A DNA stretch of 64,000 bases. Source: Oxyruncus cristatus (Eukaryota; Chordata; Aves; Passeriformes; Cotingidae). Each line of letters begins with the position of its first letter. The first letter of the stretch is position 1. Location: NCBI GenBank assembly GCA_013399855.1, contig VXAY01006827.1, positions 1,318,210 to 1,382,209 on the forward strand. The letters are read 5' to 3'. Under the pieces are notes generated by a model. It did not search any database, was not told the DNA's origin, and worked only from the letters and a program-made list of their open reading frames with translations. The translations under genes were made by a program, and so were the position numbers. Positions 38,755 through 51,000 of this stretch are shown here, piece after piece.

Positions 38755-41700
38755 TTATGGGAATGCTTTCAGTAGGGGAGCCAGGGTAAGGATTGAGGGC
38801 TGCTAGTTAAGGGTAGCTTCCAAAAGTGTACCAGCCACTTCTGGGAGCAAGGGAGCTGGTCATAAACGAGGGTGAGGATTCCTAGAAAGGCCATAAGCAG
38901 ACAACACAGGGAGGGTAAGAGTAGAGAGAAGAAGAAAGAACAGGTCCGTCTGACTAACTCAAACGTGTGGCGGCACCTCAAGAAAAGGTAGAGCTGAGTG
39001 ATGAAACACGTTTGCTGGGGACAATTTTCAACAGACAGATCTGCTGATCCCAGCTGCCCCTTCCCAGACTCATCACAGTTTACACCCCAAGGCGGCAAGA
39101 GATGGCTCTGGAGGGTGTTTCATGGAAACTATGCCACATCTTATCGCTGCATGAGAATGCCACATTGATGTTAAGATTGCAAAATACTTGTTGATACCAT
39201 GAGATGTATAACTGCTGGCAAGTCCCCTGTCATAATGTCCAAGATCTCAATGTATTGTCTGAGAAGGCAAAAAATTTCAAGAGTCCAAACCCAAACCTGA
39301 CTTTAGGCAGACGAAAGGCACTAAAAATGCATCACTACAGTAACATCTCTCTTCATACAGCTCATCTTCAATTAATGCAGAATTTTCCCTGTAATACTCT
39401 AAGCTTAGCTACAGTCAAAAATATTCATGTCTCACCTAAATTTTTTATTTAACTACTTCAGCAAATCCAGTTCCAGAGTAAAGAGAGTTGACAAGGAATA
39501 TATGAGTATGTGTGCACCTGCACATCCATATATGCATGGCCCAAATAAACAAGGATGGAAACTGTTGGCACTATTAATTGTAGAATATCCTTGCTTCGTA
39601 TGGGATAAACAGATGAGGTAAAAATACTACTAAATATATACAGTGGAAAAGTAACAGTTCGAGTCAGGCAGTTATTCAACAACCTCAATTTAATGCTCTT
39701 ATCTCCAGAACATACATGGCACATTTCACATCACAAGAGCCACAAATAACAAAATTCTCTTCTTGTTCCCTAAATTTCTCCTCACTTTCAGAAGAAGGTG
39801 ACAAAAACTGATGAAGCAAAGGACTACAGAGAGTACCGCGCAGAGGATTAAGTAAATAACCGAGTTAAGGCAGTCAACTGTGTTCCAGTTTCCTCTGTGC
39901 CGAGTGACCTGCTGCCCTCTCCGTTTTTTATTTGCTTTTGCACTGTACTGCCTTATGTAACTGTTCCCTCCAGCTCACAAATTTCCAAGGTGAACAAAAG
40001 CTCAAGTGATTATTCGGCTTGGCCACAAAGGTGATTTTTTTTCCCCACGAACTCCTACTTACCGGGTTCTATAATTTTAATCACACAGAAATATTAAGCC
40101 CATCAAAGTTAAGTTGATTAATTTGGCTCCTAAACGCCTGTGCTTTCCCCTTTTTGACCGGAACAATATTTCTGATAATGTTAATAACTACAGAGATTAT
40201 GATGGATTATGGCTGGAAATGAAAAACGGTTTGGTGGTTGTTTTTCCTTTCCCTTCACAGGACAGGCTGATGTTATTTTGGTTCAGGTACCCAGAAGTGC
40301 TTTAGATCCTGTGCATCGCTTTGCCGATAGCCGACAAAAAGTGGTCTGTCTTTTCAATCAGCTCCAGCATAAAAAAGGCTGGAGGACCATTATCTGAGGT
40401 CACTTTCAGCAATATCTCTGTAGCAGCCTGACCTGGAGCAACACGGAGGCAAAAGCAAGCGCAGCCATAATCCTTCCTCCCCATGGCATGAGTTTACTCA
40501 TGATGTTCTCTTGATCTGACCTTTCCTCGGCGGTGACAGCTATTGCTGAGGATAACTGTAGCCAGGGGAAACCAGATCCTCAGCAGCACTCAGTCTGCAA
40601 TCCTAGCAAGGTAATGAGGTTTTCAGAAGATAAATTCTAAGGTTTTTTTATTACGCGGTGGAAACATGTTCAATTTTAATATTTGTCAACACGCGTGAAT
40701 GCTGTAAATAACCATAATTTGTTTATAGTGCAGATGATAGAAATTTCAACCTGAATTTGTGTAGAACAGGCATAATTAATGACTGGGGAAAAAATTTTGA
40801 TCTTCCAGAAGTTTACTTTGAGACCTACTTTAGTCCTTCCCCGAACACAAAAAGAATTGAATCTTCATAGTCATACAAACTAAAACTTGATGAAATTTCA
40901 AGCTCCAGACCTTCAAAACCGTGGTAGCACTTTACCTCCTACATATAGCACATGACAACTGTCTACATTCCTTATGGACATTTTCCACACCTGAATTAAT
41001 AGAATTATTACCTGAATGATTATTTTTTTCCCTGAATTACCAAGGTCTGGACCCAGCCATTGGCAGAGATCAGGTGTGATATACCCTAAGGTAAACTGCC
41101 AGCCGACAGTTCTTCTTTTTTCAGCACCAGATATGTTGTTTCACTGGCTCAGGTGCACTTCATCGAACAAGTCCTTGCATCAAAAAGTATTTTATCTCAC
41201 TGTGGAGAGTTTAAAGTGACAATCAAAATATGGTCAGAACTACCACATATTAGATTTTCAATTTATCAGAAGTGTGTTACTAATGCTTGCCTGTTCTTTA
41301 AAGAAAGATACTTGTTTTATATGAAGATACATATCTCTGATCATTTCAGACCATAAAAATAATGTGGAATGAAAGGCTGCCCTTAAATTTGAAAGAAATA
41401 ATCCTAATTTCTTCATTTTTATGTAGCTTTTGTTATTTGCTATATAGTGGTATTTACCTACTATATATCATTAACTAATTGTTGTGACACCTCTGTCAGG
41501 TGGATGTTTTTTAAAAAAGAAAGAGAAGAGATACACAATGTTTTGGGAAAAACCCCTCTAATTCAAAATCCTGATGCGATATCCTCAGGTCTTTCTGGGA
41601 AGAATCCTGCGGTGGAATCCCAACTTCATGTTAAAGCGGGGCAGAATACACTCTTTTCTCACAGAACATCCAACAAAATCCCAACAGAAGTGATATCACA

Positions 41701-44700
41701 TGGATTACCGGTATCCTAAACACTGAAGAGAAACACATGTGAAAATACCCACCCTGTTAAAAAAAGCAAAGAAGCCAAGAACAAATTCTCAGGCTGATCT
41801 GTAACATCTGATGAGTCTCAGATATTGAGCTGCAAAATATGTAATGCTGCAAGGAAGTAAAACTTACTGGCAAATCAGCCCACAACACTTTGGGGAAGAA
41901 CACATCCCCGAGGGAGAGGCACATCTCATGAGGAAAGTAATGTGGCAAAGTCCATAAAACAAGTTTAAGTATAATCTTAATGCCAAGCCACAGTGCAAAA
42001 GCAATGCATTGATTTTCTATTAATGGCAAGGTCAGCTATAAATCTGTGACCGAAATCTGGAGGTAAAGCCAACCCTGCACAGCAGTAGCTGCTCACCACA
42101 TGGAGCAGCACTGGTGCAGAGGCGCGGGAAGGGCAGGAGAAGGATGATGCTCCAGCTCACTCCACCATCCCTCCTGGTAGATTGATGTCCGGTTGAAATT
42201 TCATGCCAAAAGAGCCTTCCAGCGATGCTCAGAGAGGGAGAACAAGATTAAAAACGACATAGAGAAGGGGGCAGGTAGCCTCTGATGTCTTAAGAGAAGG
42301 CCAGCAAGTTGTAGAGGTACAGGAAGATAAAGCCACTGTGCCAAAGAAAAAACGGGCTGTTGAAAAGGGAAGAAGGGGCCGGCAGTGATGAGTGCTGAGT
42401 GATACGAGATGAAGGCAAATGCTGGTGAAAGTGCAACTGCTTTAGGATTTTATTTTTAGTCATACTGTTAAAGAAAAAGGGCTTTCAAAGCAGAGCCCTT
42501 CATGGCTAGCATGTTCATCTGCCTTTAACCAGGATGTACAGAGACCACAGCACCACTACAAAGGAAACTTTAAATGTTGCTGTAAAAGCTGCACTGAAGA
42601 AGAGTTCAAACTGCAAGTTACAGATCCTGAACCAAATTTTTCAAAGTTTGGAGCACGGTGTTTTCAAATGTTTCTCATTACAATGTTTTTAAGAGCGCTT
42701 AGGGGAAAGGGTTCTTTTTTTTCTATTATCAGTAATGCCAAGGCTAGTAAGAATTAATGCAAGTTGTGATGGATTCTCAAACTCAGAAATATCTCTCTCT
42801 GGTCAGAAAACATTCACGAAATTCAACAAAATTAATGTAAACTCAATTTACAGGCATTTATGATGAACCAGTCACTCTCAATTCCCCATTTCTAACCATA
42901 TTAGGTCTCACACATACAGCCTTTCCATCATGAAAGAACCAACTGATTAAGACTCAGAGATGGCAAGCAGGAAGCAAGGTTACTTATTGAAGCAGAAGGA
43001 GCAGGTGCCCCACCAAACAGCCTGGCCTTCTGCTGGGCAGAGATCTAAATGCAATCCGGAGACACTGAGAAGAATCAGAGTGACTTCCGGAAAGCTACAT
43101 TTTCTACAGAGCATTTCTTTGCTTCTGTTGAAACATGAAATATTAATGTCAATTCATTACATATCAGTGCATTTGTATACTCCCCCGTTATCAAGTGTCC
43201 AAATGAAAAGTCTGTTGTGAATAATTTACTCCTGAATCATCAGCTAGCTTTCTTCTGTGAAGCTACATCTTCACTACTCACCAAATTCCATCTGTGACCG
43301 ACATTTTAGAACATATATTCTCTGTTAAGTTGCAGAAAGGTACCACTTTATGTGTATTTGATGTGCTACAAAACTTGAGCTTTAGAACAGATAAATGTGC
43401 TACCAATAAAGTAAAAATACATTTATAAAGACTATACAACATGACGGTTTCAAGTTTGTGGGTTGGATCCAGCATGCAACAACAACTTGTTCAACCTCCA
43501 AGTAATCTCCACAACCATCTTTCTAGGAGGTCCCCAAACACATGTGGGTTTTCCAAAACTCATCCCACCACACGAGCGCGTAGCCTGATGTAGACTTCCT
43601 CAACCAAAAGCTGTACAGCAGAGAACCTGCTAAATCCAGAGCCAAAGACTATGTGAAACCACAGCTCCTTAAAATAAACATAGATTCTTACTCAAGTGGT
43701 GACAATGCTAATTGCTCCACGACTATTTAATTATTTAAATTATTTAATTTGCACCAAGTCTCAGACTTGGTGACAGCTCGTAGCTGTCCTCAGCGAAGGA
43801 GGTAAAAGTTGTGTTTGATGGCAGTTCAAAAAATGTATTCATACAACCACTTCCCTTTGAGATATGAAGCTGCATTGCTAAAACAATTCATTTTGATTTT
43901 GTTGTGGGGCTCTTCAGTAAGAGAAATTACAGTACCTCAGAAACGTGCATTCTTCCTCCATGTGCACATTCCCTCACTCTTGCTGCACAGGGTGAAGGAA
44001 ATATAAATGTACTTGCTCATTGATCTTACTGTAACAATCCATTACTGGGGGAAAAACCAATTTCAAACCAGGAGTCACTGACAACATAATTCCCTTATGA
44101 AATGCAACGGCGATTCTGAGTTAAAGACACGTTTTTTAAAGAGGACGGGGTATTTTTCCCATTTCCTCACTAATGTACTCCGTGTACTCATTATAATGTA
44201 CTCCCTGTAACCTTTATTTAAAACAACTTTCTCCATTTGCTACTAATAGAATATAACCATTTCCAGTCTCGAGATTCTGAGCAGAAAACTCCACTTCTTT
44301 GAGGTTAGGAAAAAACCTAAAGCCACACACCATTATTGTATTGGTTGCTGCAGAGATCCATGAGTGGAAGGCAGAGAGTCTGCACTCAGGAGGATAAGCT
44401 TTCAGAGACTGTGAGGAAAAGTGAACTAACAGAATGACTACATCAATATATACTGTCTCTGTAGGATCCCAGTTTACTTGTATTTTATTGTATGTTATTC
44501 TGGTCTTGGTCTAGTCAGGCAGTTTCAATTCATTAGGTATGCACAGGTATATCCCAGGTGTGTACATGTACTGAGGTATTCCTAATTCAGGTATTCTTGC
44601 CATAAGCTACTCAAATGTTATCAAATACAAGGAAACTTGCTAAATGTCAACCAACAACATCGAAACCCCCAAATTAGCTCAGGGTGTGATTCGCAGTAGC

Positions 44701-45444
44701 AACTGCTAAGAAATGAGGTTTTAAAATTTAGTAACACATTGCAGAGGGAAAAGATACCAAATTGAAACACATTTCCTGTTAGAAAATGACAGCAAAATTG
44801 AAGATGGGAAGCTGCGCCTTTAGCTGTACGTTCATATGAACTATGAGGATTAAAAAAGATATGCAGTGTTCAGCACTGACAGATCTATATATATAGAGAG
44901 ATATCTTTCAGGCAGATAAGGCCAGATTGCATAACGTGACAGGTAATAAAGACGTACTTCTAACATAAAAATAGGTGTTACATAAAATAAAAACGAGCCT
45001 TTCCCCTCATTTGTTCTAAAATGTAAGGGATGTTTGATCTTCATAATTTGTTAACTTTACTTTTCCAGCTTCTACACTGCACTAAAATTACCTAATTTTA
45101 GTGTTGGAGTAAAAAAAAAAAAGACTAATCGACTTCACGGTACATGGGATACAAACAGAATTACAAGATAATGTTTGATATCTATATCCTCTGATTCTTC
45201 AAGTTTAATGTAAAGAGAGCCGTCAATACATATATGAAGATATAAAAAAAAAAGGAAAAATTGCATTCACCACCCAGAATGTTTCTCTGTATCCAGAGAT
45301 GGACCAGAATTTCAAGTACACTAAAGGCCCAGTGGTGAAAAATAAACTGACTTGATTTGGATGCAGTGAATTCATCAACAGTTAAAATCTCTCAGCGCTT
45401 GCATAGTTACATCAGGTTTATATATTTTGCAAAAGAAAGCTTAC
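38755..45444. other. COMMD1: Non-coding stretch flanking the COMMD1 exon 2 donor
   Basis: This is the proximal part of COMMD1 intron 2 on the minus strand. No third exon or other gene is recognised. It contains AT-rich islands (40640-40790; 43725-43750) and the double hairpin at 43752-43788. Confidence 0.7.
43752..43788. repeat. Two adjoining perfect hairpins
   Basis: The first hairpin is a 9-bp perfect stem (CACCAAGTC, loop TCA, GACTTGGTG; 43752-43772). The second is a 7-bp perfect stem (GACAGCT, loop CGT, AGCTGTC; 43772-43788) sharing one base with the first. Each has a 3-nt loop. They follow an AT-rich patch of ATTTAATT-like repeats. Function unknown. Confidence 0.88.
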
Positions 45445-45726
45445 CTGCCCATTTTTTCCCACTTCCATTTCAACTATTGCAATAGGAGTGTTTATCTGAT
45501 CGATGTGTCTCAACTGTGACTTCAGATCCACTCGCCAGTTCATGTTTTTCAAGACATTATCCCAGCGGCTCTGATTGATCAGGCTCTCATGGATACTGGT
45601 TCGGTGGTTCTTCCAAAATTTTGCAATGACTGCAGCTTGATCTGACGTGATGCCACCTTGTTTTTTGGTTTGGGCGGTGAGGAAAGCTTCCAGCTGATTC
45701 AAATCCATGTCTGCTGAAGCAATTGA
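45445..45726 (-). CDS. COMMD1: COMMD1 exon 2 (central region and most of the COMM domain)
   Basis: Encodes 94 residues (65-158 of the protein), starting SIASADMDLNQLEAFL and ending VEMEVGKNGQ. It is near-colinear, without gaps, with the mammalian exon as I recall it. It covers the end of the N-terminal helical domain (LEAFLTAQTKKQGGITSDQA) and the start of the C-terminal COMM domain, including the NWRVDLKSQ tryptophan motif and the TPIAIVEMEV strand. The COMM domain mediates COMMD dimerisation and CCC-complex assembly. Upstream there is a pyrimidine-rich tract and an acceptor (CTACAG, AG at 45728-45727). The donor is CAG|GTAAG (GT at 45444-45443). Entry and exit are both phase 0. The frame continues briefly into intron 2 and stops, so about 36 residues must come from a third exon that I could not find. 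Histidines at residues 105 and 138 are kept, but the position matching human Met110 is Ile. Confidence 0.96.
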
Positions 45727-47974
45727 CTGTAGGGAAAATAAAAGGAGCAAAAGGGAAAAGCTTGCTCAGAAACACTCCTTAACAGTCTACCAAAAGGTCA
45801 GGTCTTCAGGTTCTGAGAAATACTGGATCTTAAAGGGGTAGTACAAACAAATCTGGGTTATGCAAATAACCCGACAACTTTCATTAAAACTCAGTTTGCA
45901 AGTGTTCTACTGCTTATCCCAGATTCCTGCCCGAAAACAGCTGGAGGGTAGTGGATCAGTAACAGCCATGAGGAAACTGGGAAAGCCTTTGGGAATGCAG
46001 TACTGGTACAGGATAACAAGGAGGCTTCTCACTGTCTGCCTGGCCCTTTCCTCATGTGCCCTAGGCATACCCACGCTGCACCAGTAAAGCACAGTCTGCA
46101 GCACCAGGAACATGAGTCTTTCAAGCGAGAGTCCATGTGCATGGAAAAACGCAAAACTGCGTTTTTTCATCTATATTACTCCATCTGTAGGGCCAAAAAA
46201 AGCAAATGCAAATTTAAAATGCAAATGCAGCTTCTCCTGGAGCGTTGGCGGACTTTGTTAGGATAAATACCTGTGTTTTGCAATGGAGTGGATGGGGTCA
46301 TTTACTCTGCCCCCTGTGCAGCAACAGAAACGATGATTATTATTCCTACCCCCCCTTTTTATATAGATATCCAGGTTTTCTATCTATTTTTCCTGATAAT
46401 CCCCCAGCCTTATATTTGTATTGCCTAAGTGGCAATGGTTGCTATATATGGCCACGAAGGGAGGGGAGGACTGGAGGTGGAGAGAGGAAACTGTGGCTAA
46501 GCTTCCCCATCGTAGCTTCAAGCAGACGCTTTTGCTTAATTGTCACACAAAATGGATGCAGCTTATCCAAAATGAACACATCACCTCCAAGCACGTGCTG
46601 ATATGGAGCACAGCAAGGTGAAGTGCGGCCAACCCTCGGGATTTGCCTCGATTTAATCTTCCTTGACATGGTATTTGCTACTGCTGAATTCTCCTCCGTG
46701 AATTCAGGGAAGTAACGATCTCCTTCTTGGTGAGCCAAGGGGTGACATCGTGTGGCTTTTGGCCGGACACACACTGTGTACTCTCACACTGCTTGTCTGC
46801 AAAACCTGGGCAGCGCTTATCTAAAAACTGAAGCAGTTGTAGTGTTTTTTTAAAAGGGATGAGCTGCCTTGCCTTGCTTTCTCAATAGATTAGCTGCCAT
46901 CTGGTACGTGACTGAGAAAAGAAATGGCAATCAACACTAGAATAAACCCTCAGCTGTATCAAGGTTCCAGCTTCATGGGAGCATCTGTGATTTTATTACA
47001 AAATTTGAGGTGCCCTGTGCACTGTTCTGTCTTTTCTAGAGGGCACTTGACATATCGGCACATAGCATTTGCTTTATACTGAAAATATTTCACCTAAAAG
47101 GTAATTATTCTGTACTAATTATGCTGTAAATGAAAAAAGCAATTATTTTCATTTTCAAAAGAAAAGCTATTACAGTCCTTTCCCACATCCATGCCTTACA
47201 GGAACAGGACTGCCTACGGACAGCAGTGTGGAATATTTCTGGTTTAACACTTTTCACATCACTACATCTGTGTGGGGATCTGTTTGCGTGTTGTGTGACA
47301 CCAACTGCTGCTTGTGTACATCTTTTGTGTTGGTTTAGGTGAAGGGGGGGGAGGAGTGGAGGTGAATCAACAAGCACAGAGCCAGGCACCTTATGTAAGC
47401 CCTGCCAAGATCAAGTTGAGATGCAGACTTTCTTCTCAGTTCAGCTGTGCAGAAAATTGCCTTCTGTTTTATTCCTGTGCAGAAACCAAGAACATAAGCT
47501 GTGTCCTCTGCACTGAACGAAGCAAAGGTGCCATGGAGAAACAGCTCATCTGCATTAAATATGAACCTAATGCAGATTCAGGGTCATACCAAGTAACCCT
47601 TTTCTAGACTTGATTTTATAACCTTTAAAAATTCCACATTTGTAATTCTTTTGGATTTTTTTTTTTTTTTGACCCTACCCTCTTCACAACAACTCTTTTT
47701 GCAAGAAGCAGCAAGATTCCTGGCAGTGGTCTGCTAAGCTGATAAAAAACCACAGACACACAAACCTTCTTGTGCTTGACACAGGACATAAATCTGAATT
47801 TGAAGTGCATCCAAAAGATAACCAAACTTGCAGTTTTAAGCATAAAAAAGGCAAAACAATAGTACTGGGGCTTATACTGGACAGTTCAACCTGGCTGTTT
47901 GGTAAAGATCACCAACAGACTGACAATTAGTTGAGATCTGGTGTGAGCTAAATTTAAAAACTCTGTACCTTTAT

Positions 47975-48028
47975 GTATTATATATATGTCATGTAATATA
48001 TATAATAATAGATGTATTATATTGATGT
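47975..48028. repeat. TA-rich low-complexity patch
   Basis: Interrupted TATATA and TAATAA runs in intron 1. There is no coding potential. Confidence 0.75.
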
Positions 48029-51000
48029 ACGTACATATAAGCACCCTGATGCAGTTTGCTACCGAAATACTGTCACATAAAACAGAGGAAGGAAACCATG
48101 TAAGAAAAGCAGCAATCACTTATATCTCTCCCTCTTGCACACGTCCACACAACGTGGATTTATACTGTACACACATAAGAAACTTGCCGTACACAGCTAA
48201 GAAACCAAAAGATAATAAGCATACTGTATTTTGGTGGAATATTTATCAGATAATGCATACTTTAAATAATATGTTCTTGTAGTCCACCAGGCCAGAATCT
48301 CTCTCTTCTTGCAATTATGACTACTACTTAAAAAATCCTTTAAGAAAAATTAACTGGAAGTGGGTACGAAAAAAATCAACGAGTTATACTTTGATACAGC
48401 TGCAAGAAGACATTAATGAAGACACATTTTCTTTGAAATTCCTCAACAAAACCCACCAGCTATAATGGTTTTCAAGTCACATAAGAACAGCAATTCATTT
48501 TAATATTCTTTTTCATCTTAACCTGGAAACATTTCACTGTGGACAAATAATGAGAGAACAATTAAAGTCTTTGCTGATCTTTATTGCATGAACACTTATA
48601 TAATTCATTCTTTACACATGTGCAGTTCTACTCCATTGCTCATATGAAGGGCCAGAGTTCAGACTTTTTCTAAGTTTGAGAAAATGTTTTAATTTAACTT
48701 GGCAACAAATTTGTATTTCCAGTCATACTCTGCATAGCATTACAAACAGTTCTTTCCATTACTTTTAACAATGCTCATTTATTACACAGAATATCAAATT
48801 AGAGTGAATACATCTCACCGTTATTTCTAAGGATTAATTTAAAGTTAGAACATGAGTGGTTCTTCTGTGCTTGTAACTAGAGACAGATAAAATGTACCTG
48901 ATTATAAATCTCCCTCTCATGCTACTAAACCCTAAGAGCTTGAGAGGAGCATTTATCACTACCAGGACAATGACCAGCTGCTGTCCAGCTCCCATTGCCG
49001 TGGTAAAGATTGTTTCGCTGCTGGAAGTAAACAACACGTGCAGAGTTCGGCATCACAACTGGAAAATTCTCCGAACTTAAAGGTGCTGAAACCTGTTTTA
49101 TCCATCTGCTCCTACAGCTGAATCACTGTCAGCGTTGGTTCTAGAGGGATACATCTTATTGATGCCAATCACTTGCTCCAGACAGATCTTAAAAGTGCAG
49201 AATCTCCTGCTGTACCGTGAGTCACTGTACTGTTAGTGACACAGGTCATTATCTTATAAAGACTTTATCTTCTGAGCTAAGTGTGGGTACACGGAGATCC
49301 TGCCTCAGTTGTTTCCCACCTTCTCTCTTCAGTGGTCTCCACTGAGCACTTTTGCAATATATTATCAGTGTCACCTTTTTATTTACAGGCTGTCTCATCC
49401 CTACACAATTCTACAACATGTCAAGAAACACTGTGTTAGAAGTATGACCCCAAGAGAAAAAAGTTATATAGGACCTAATCCCAATTTTTATTGGTAATCA
49501 CAAGTAATTTACCATTTCAGCACAGAAATCCTACCCTCAGCAACTGGCAATACCTTTCTTTCCAGAGGCTGAGCAGATGCTTTTTAACAGAGGAAACAGT
49601 TTTGGTCACACTGAATTCTCCTTGTGTTCACCTTCAACACATACCCACTATATCTCCAAATGTAATTCAGCCAACAAAAATATGACTTCAAATACTATTT
49701 CCTTCATGAAACAATATTTGATAATCTGGAAAGTTTTGTATTAGCTTAATTAGATCCACTAGACATGTGCCTTGGTACACAGAACAGGAAAACAGACTTA
49801 AATTCATTATCTCTGAGAAATAAAGCCTGACAAGCATGCAATGCTAGTGAGAAACAAGAATTGGTAAAACCCACTGGGGAAAAAAGAACACAGAAATAAA
49901 ACATTACTTGTCAACCATCACAGAAGAGCTCCAAGAGCCGGACATGCCAGCATGTGATGTGTAGGCATTTCCTCCACCTGACTCTCAAAATTGCAGACTG
50001 TTGCCAGCCTGTAGCACAAAGCTCAGGAAAACAAACAATTCAGTGCCATGTACCACATTACTGAACTCGCCTCTTCAGGTTTTTGGGAGAAGGGGGTAAG
50101 AGGTTTCTCTTGTACCACAACCCTTGTAATCCATATGCTTTTAGAAATGTAACCTTGAAAGCCCAGGAACACATGCAGGGAGAGGGGGAATCAGCTGTAG
50201 ACAGGGGGAACACGCTAAGGAACCCCGCTCAGCCAAACACCTTGACCACACAAAGCCAATTCTTGTTAAAATCAAGATGTATTTCTCTCATTTATCACCC
50301 TTAGAAGAAAACCTTTACTGGTTTTGGGGCAAGCATGGGGTAACTGCTGCATTTAGGGGGGAACAGAAGCAACTCTCACCATCCTCGGGCACAACAGCAC
50401 CCGTGAGTCCTGGTGACTCCGCTATTTGTCAGAGTCGGCTCAGCCTGTTCTGCTGCAAAACAGTGGCTTCAGACAGTGGGAATCCAAGATCTTTGCAATC
50501 CTGTGGTTTCTGGGTCTTCCTTTGTAAGTATGTACTAACCAGACTCTCCCAAGGGCTGCTGAGATACCCAGCCCTGTCATAAATGAGCTGTTCCCACAGA
50601 TGTTCCCTGAGTATTAGTCCAGTGGACTTTCCCACATTTCTGGAGGCAGTGGAGGTTTTCAACCAGTTGGTAGGTTGTGCCTCACAAACACTGTTTATTA
50701 AAGTCCAAGAGCTCTCCTGAGACTTGGAATTAAGATAAAATTAGATACAACAGCCTGCTTTGTCTGCATTTGAAAGTGGTGATCCACCTTTTGGAAAAAA
50801 ACCCCAAAAACTAAAGGCTTCTACACCCCCCGCAAATTTGTAAGTCAGAAATCACAAGTGGCCTTAACAATACACTTAGTATTTCTACATCAGAGTAGAA
50901 AGATTTTCATCTTTAAGTCTTCATCTAATCCATGGGCAGTCACACAAATTTCTTTTATCCAGGTTCCATACTACGTCTCAATACTGATTTCTTGCCTCTT

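Noticed and set aside
38755..39120. Extension of the LTR or adjoining retroviral internal sequence to the right
   Set aside because: The AAAAG duplication and CA end place the boundary at 38749; no primer-binding site or gag-like frame follows in the element's orientation on either side.
45418..45750. A 110-codon single-exon gene at the exon 2 locus
   Set aside because: Its first 8 and last 9 codons fall outside the acceptor and donor sites. The middle is COMMD1 exon 2.
45878..45905. A short minus-strand LSFNE-like peptide resembling the COMMD1 exon 3 motif
   Set aside because: It lies upstream of exon 2 in transcription order, so it cannot be exon 3, and the match is only a few residues.
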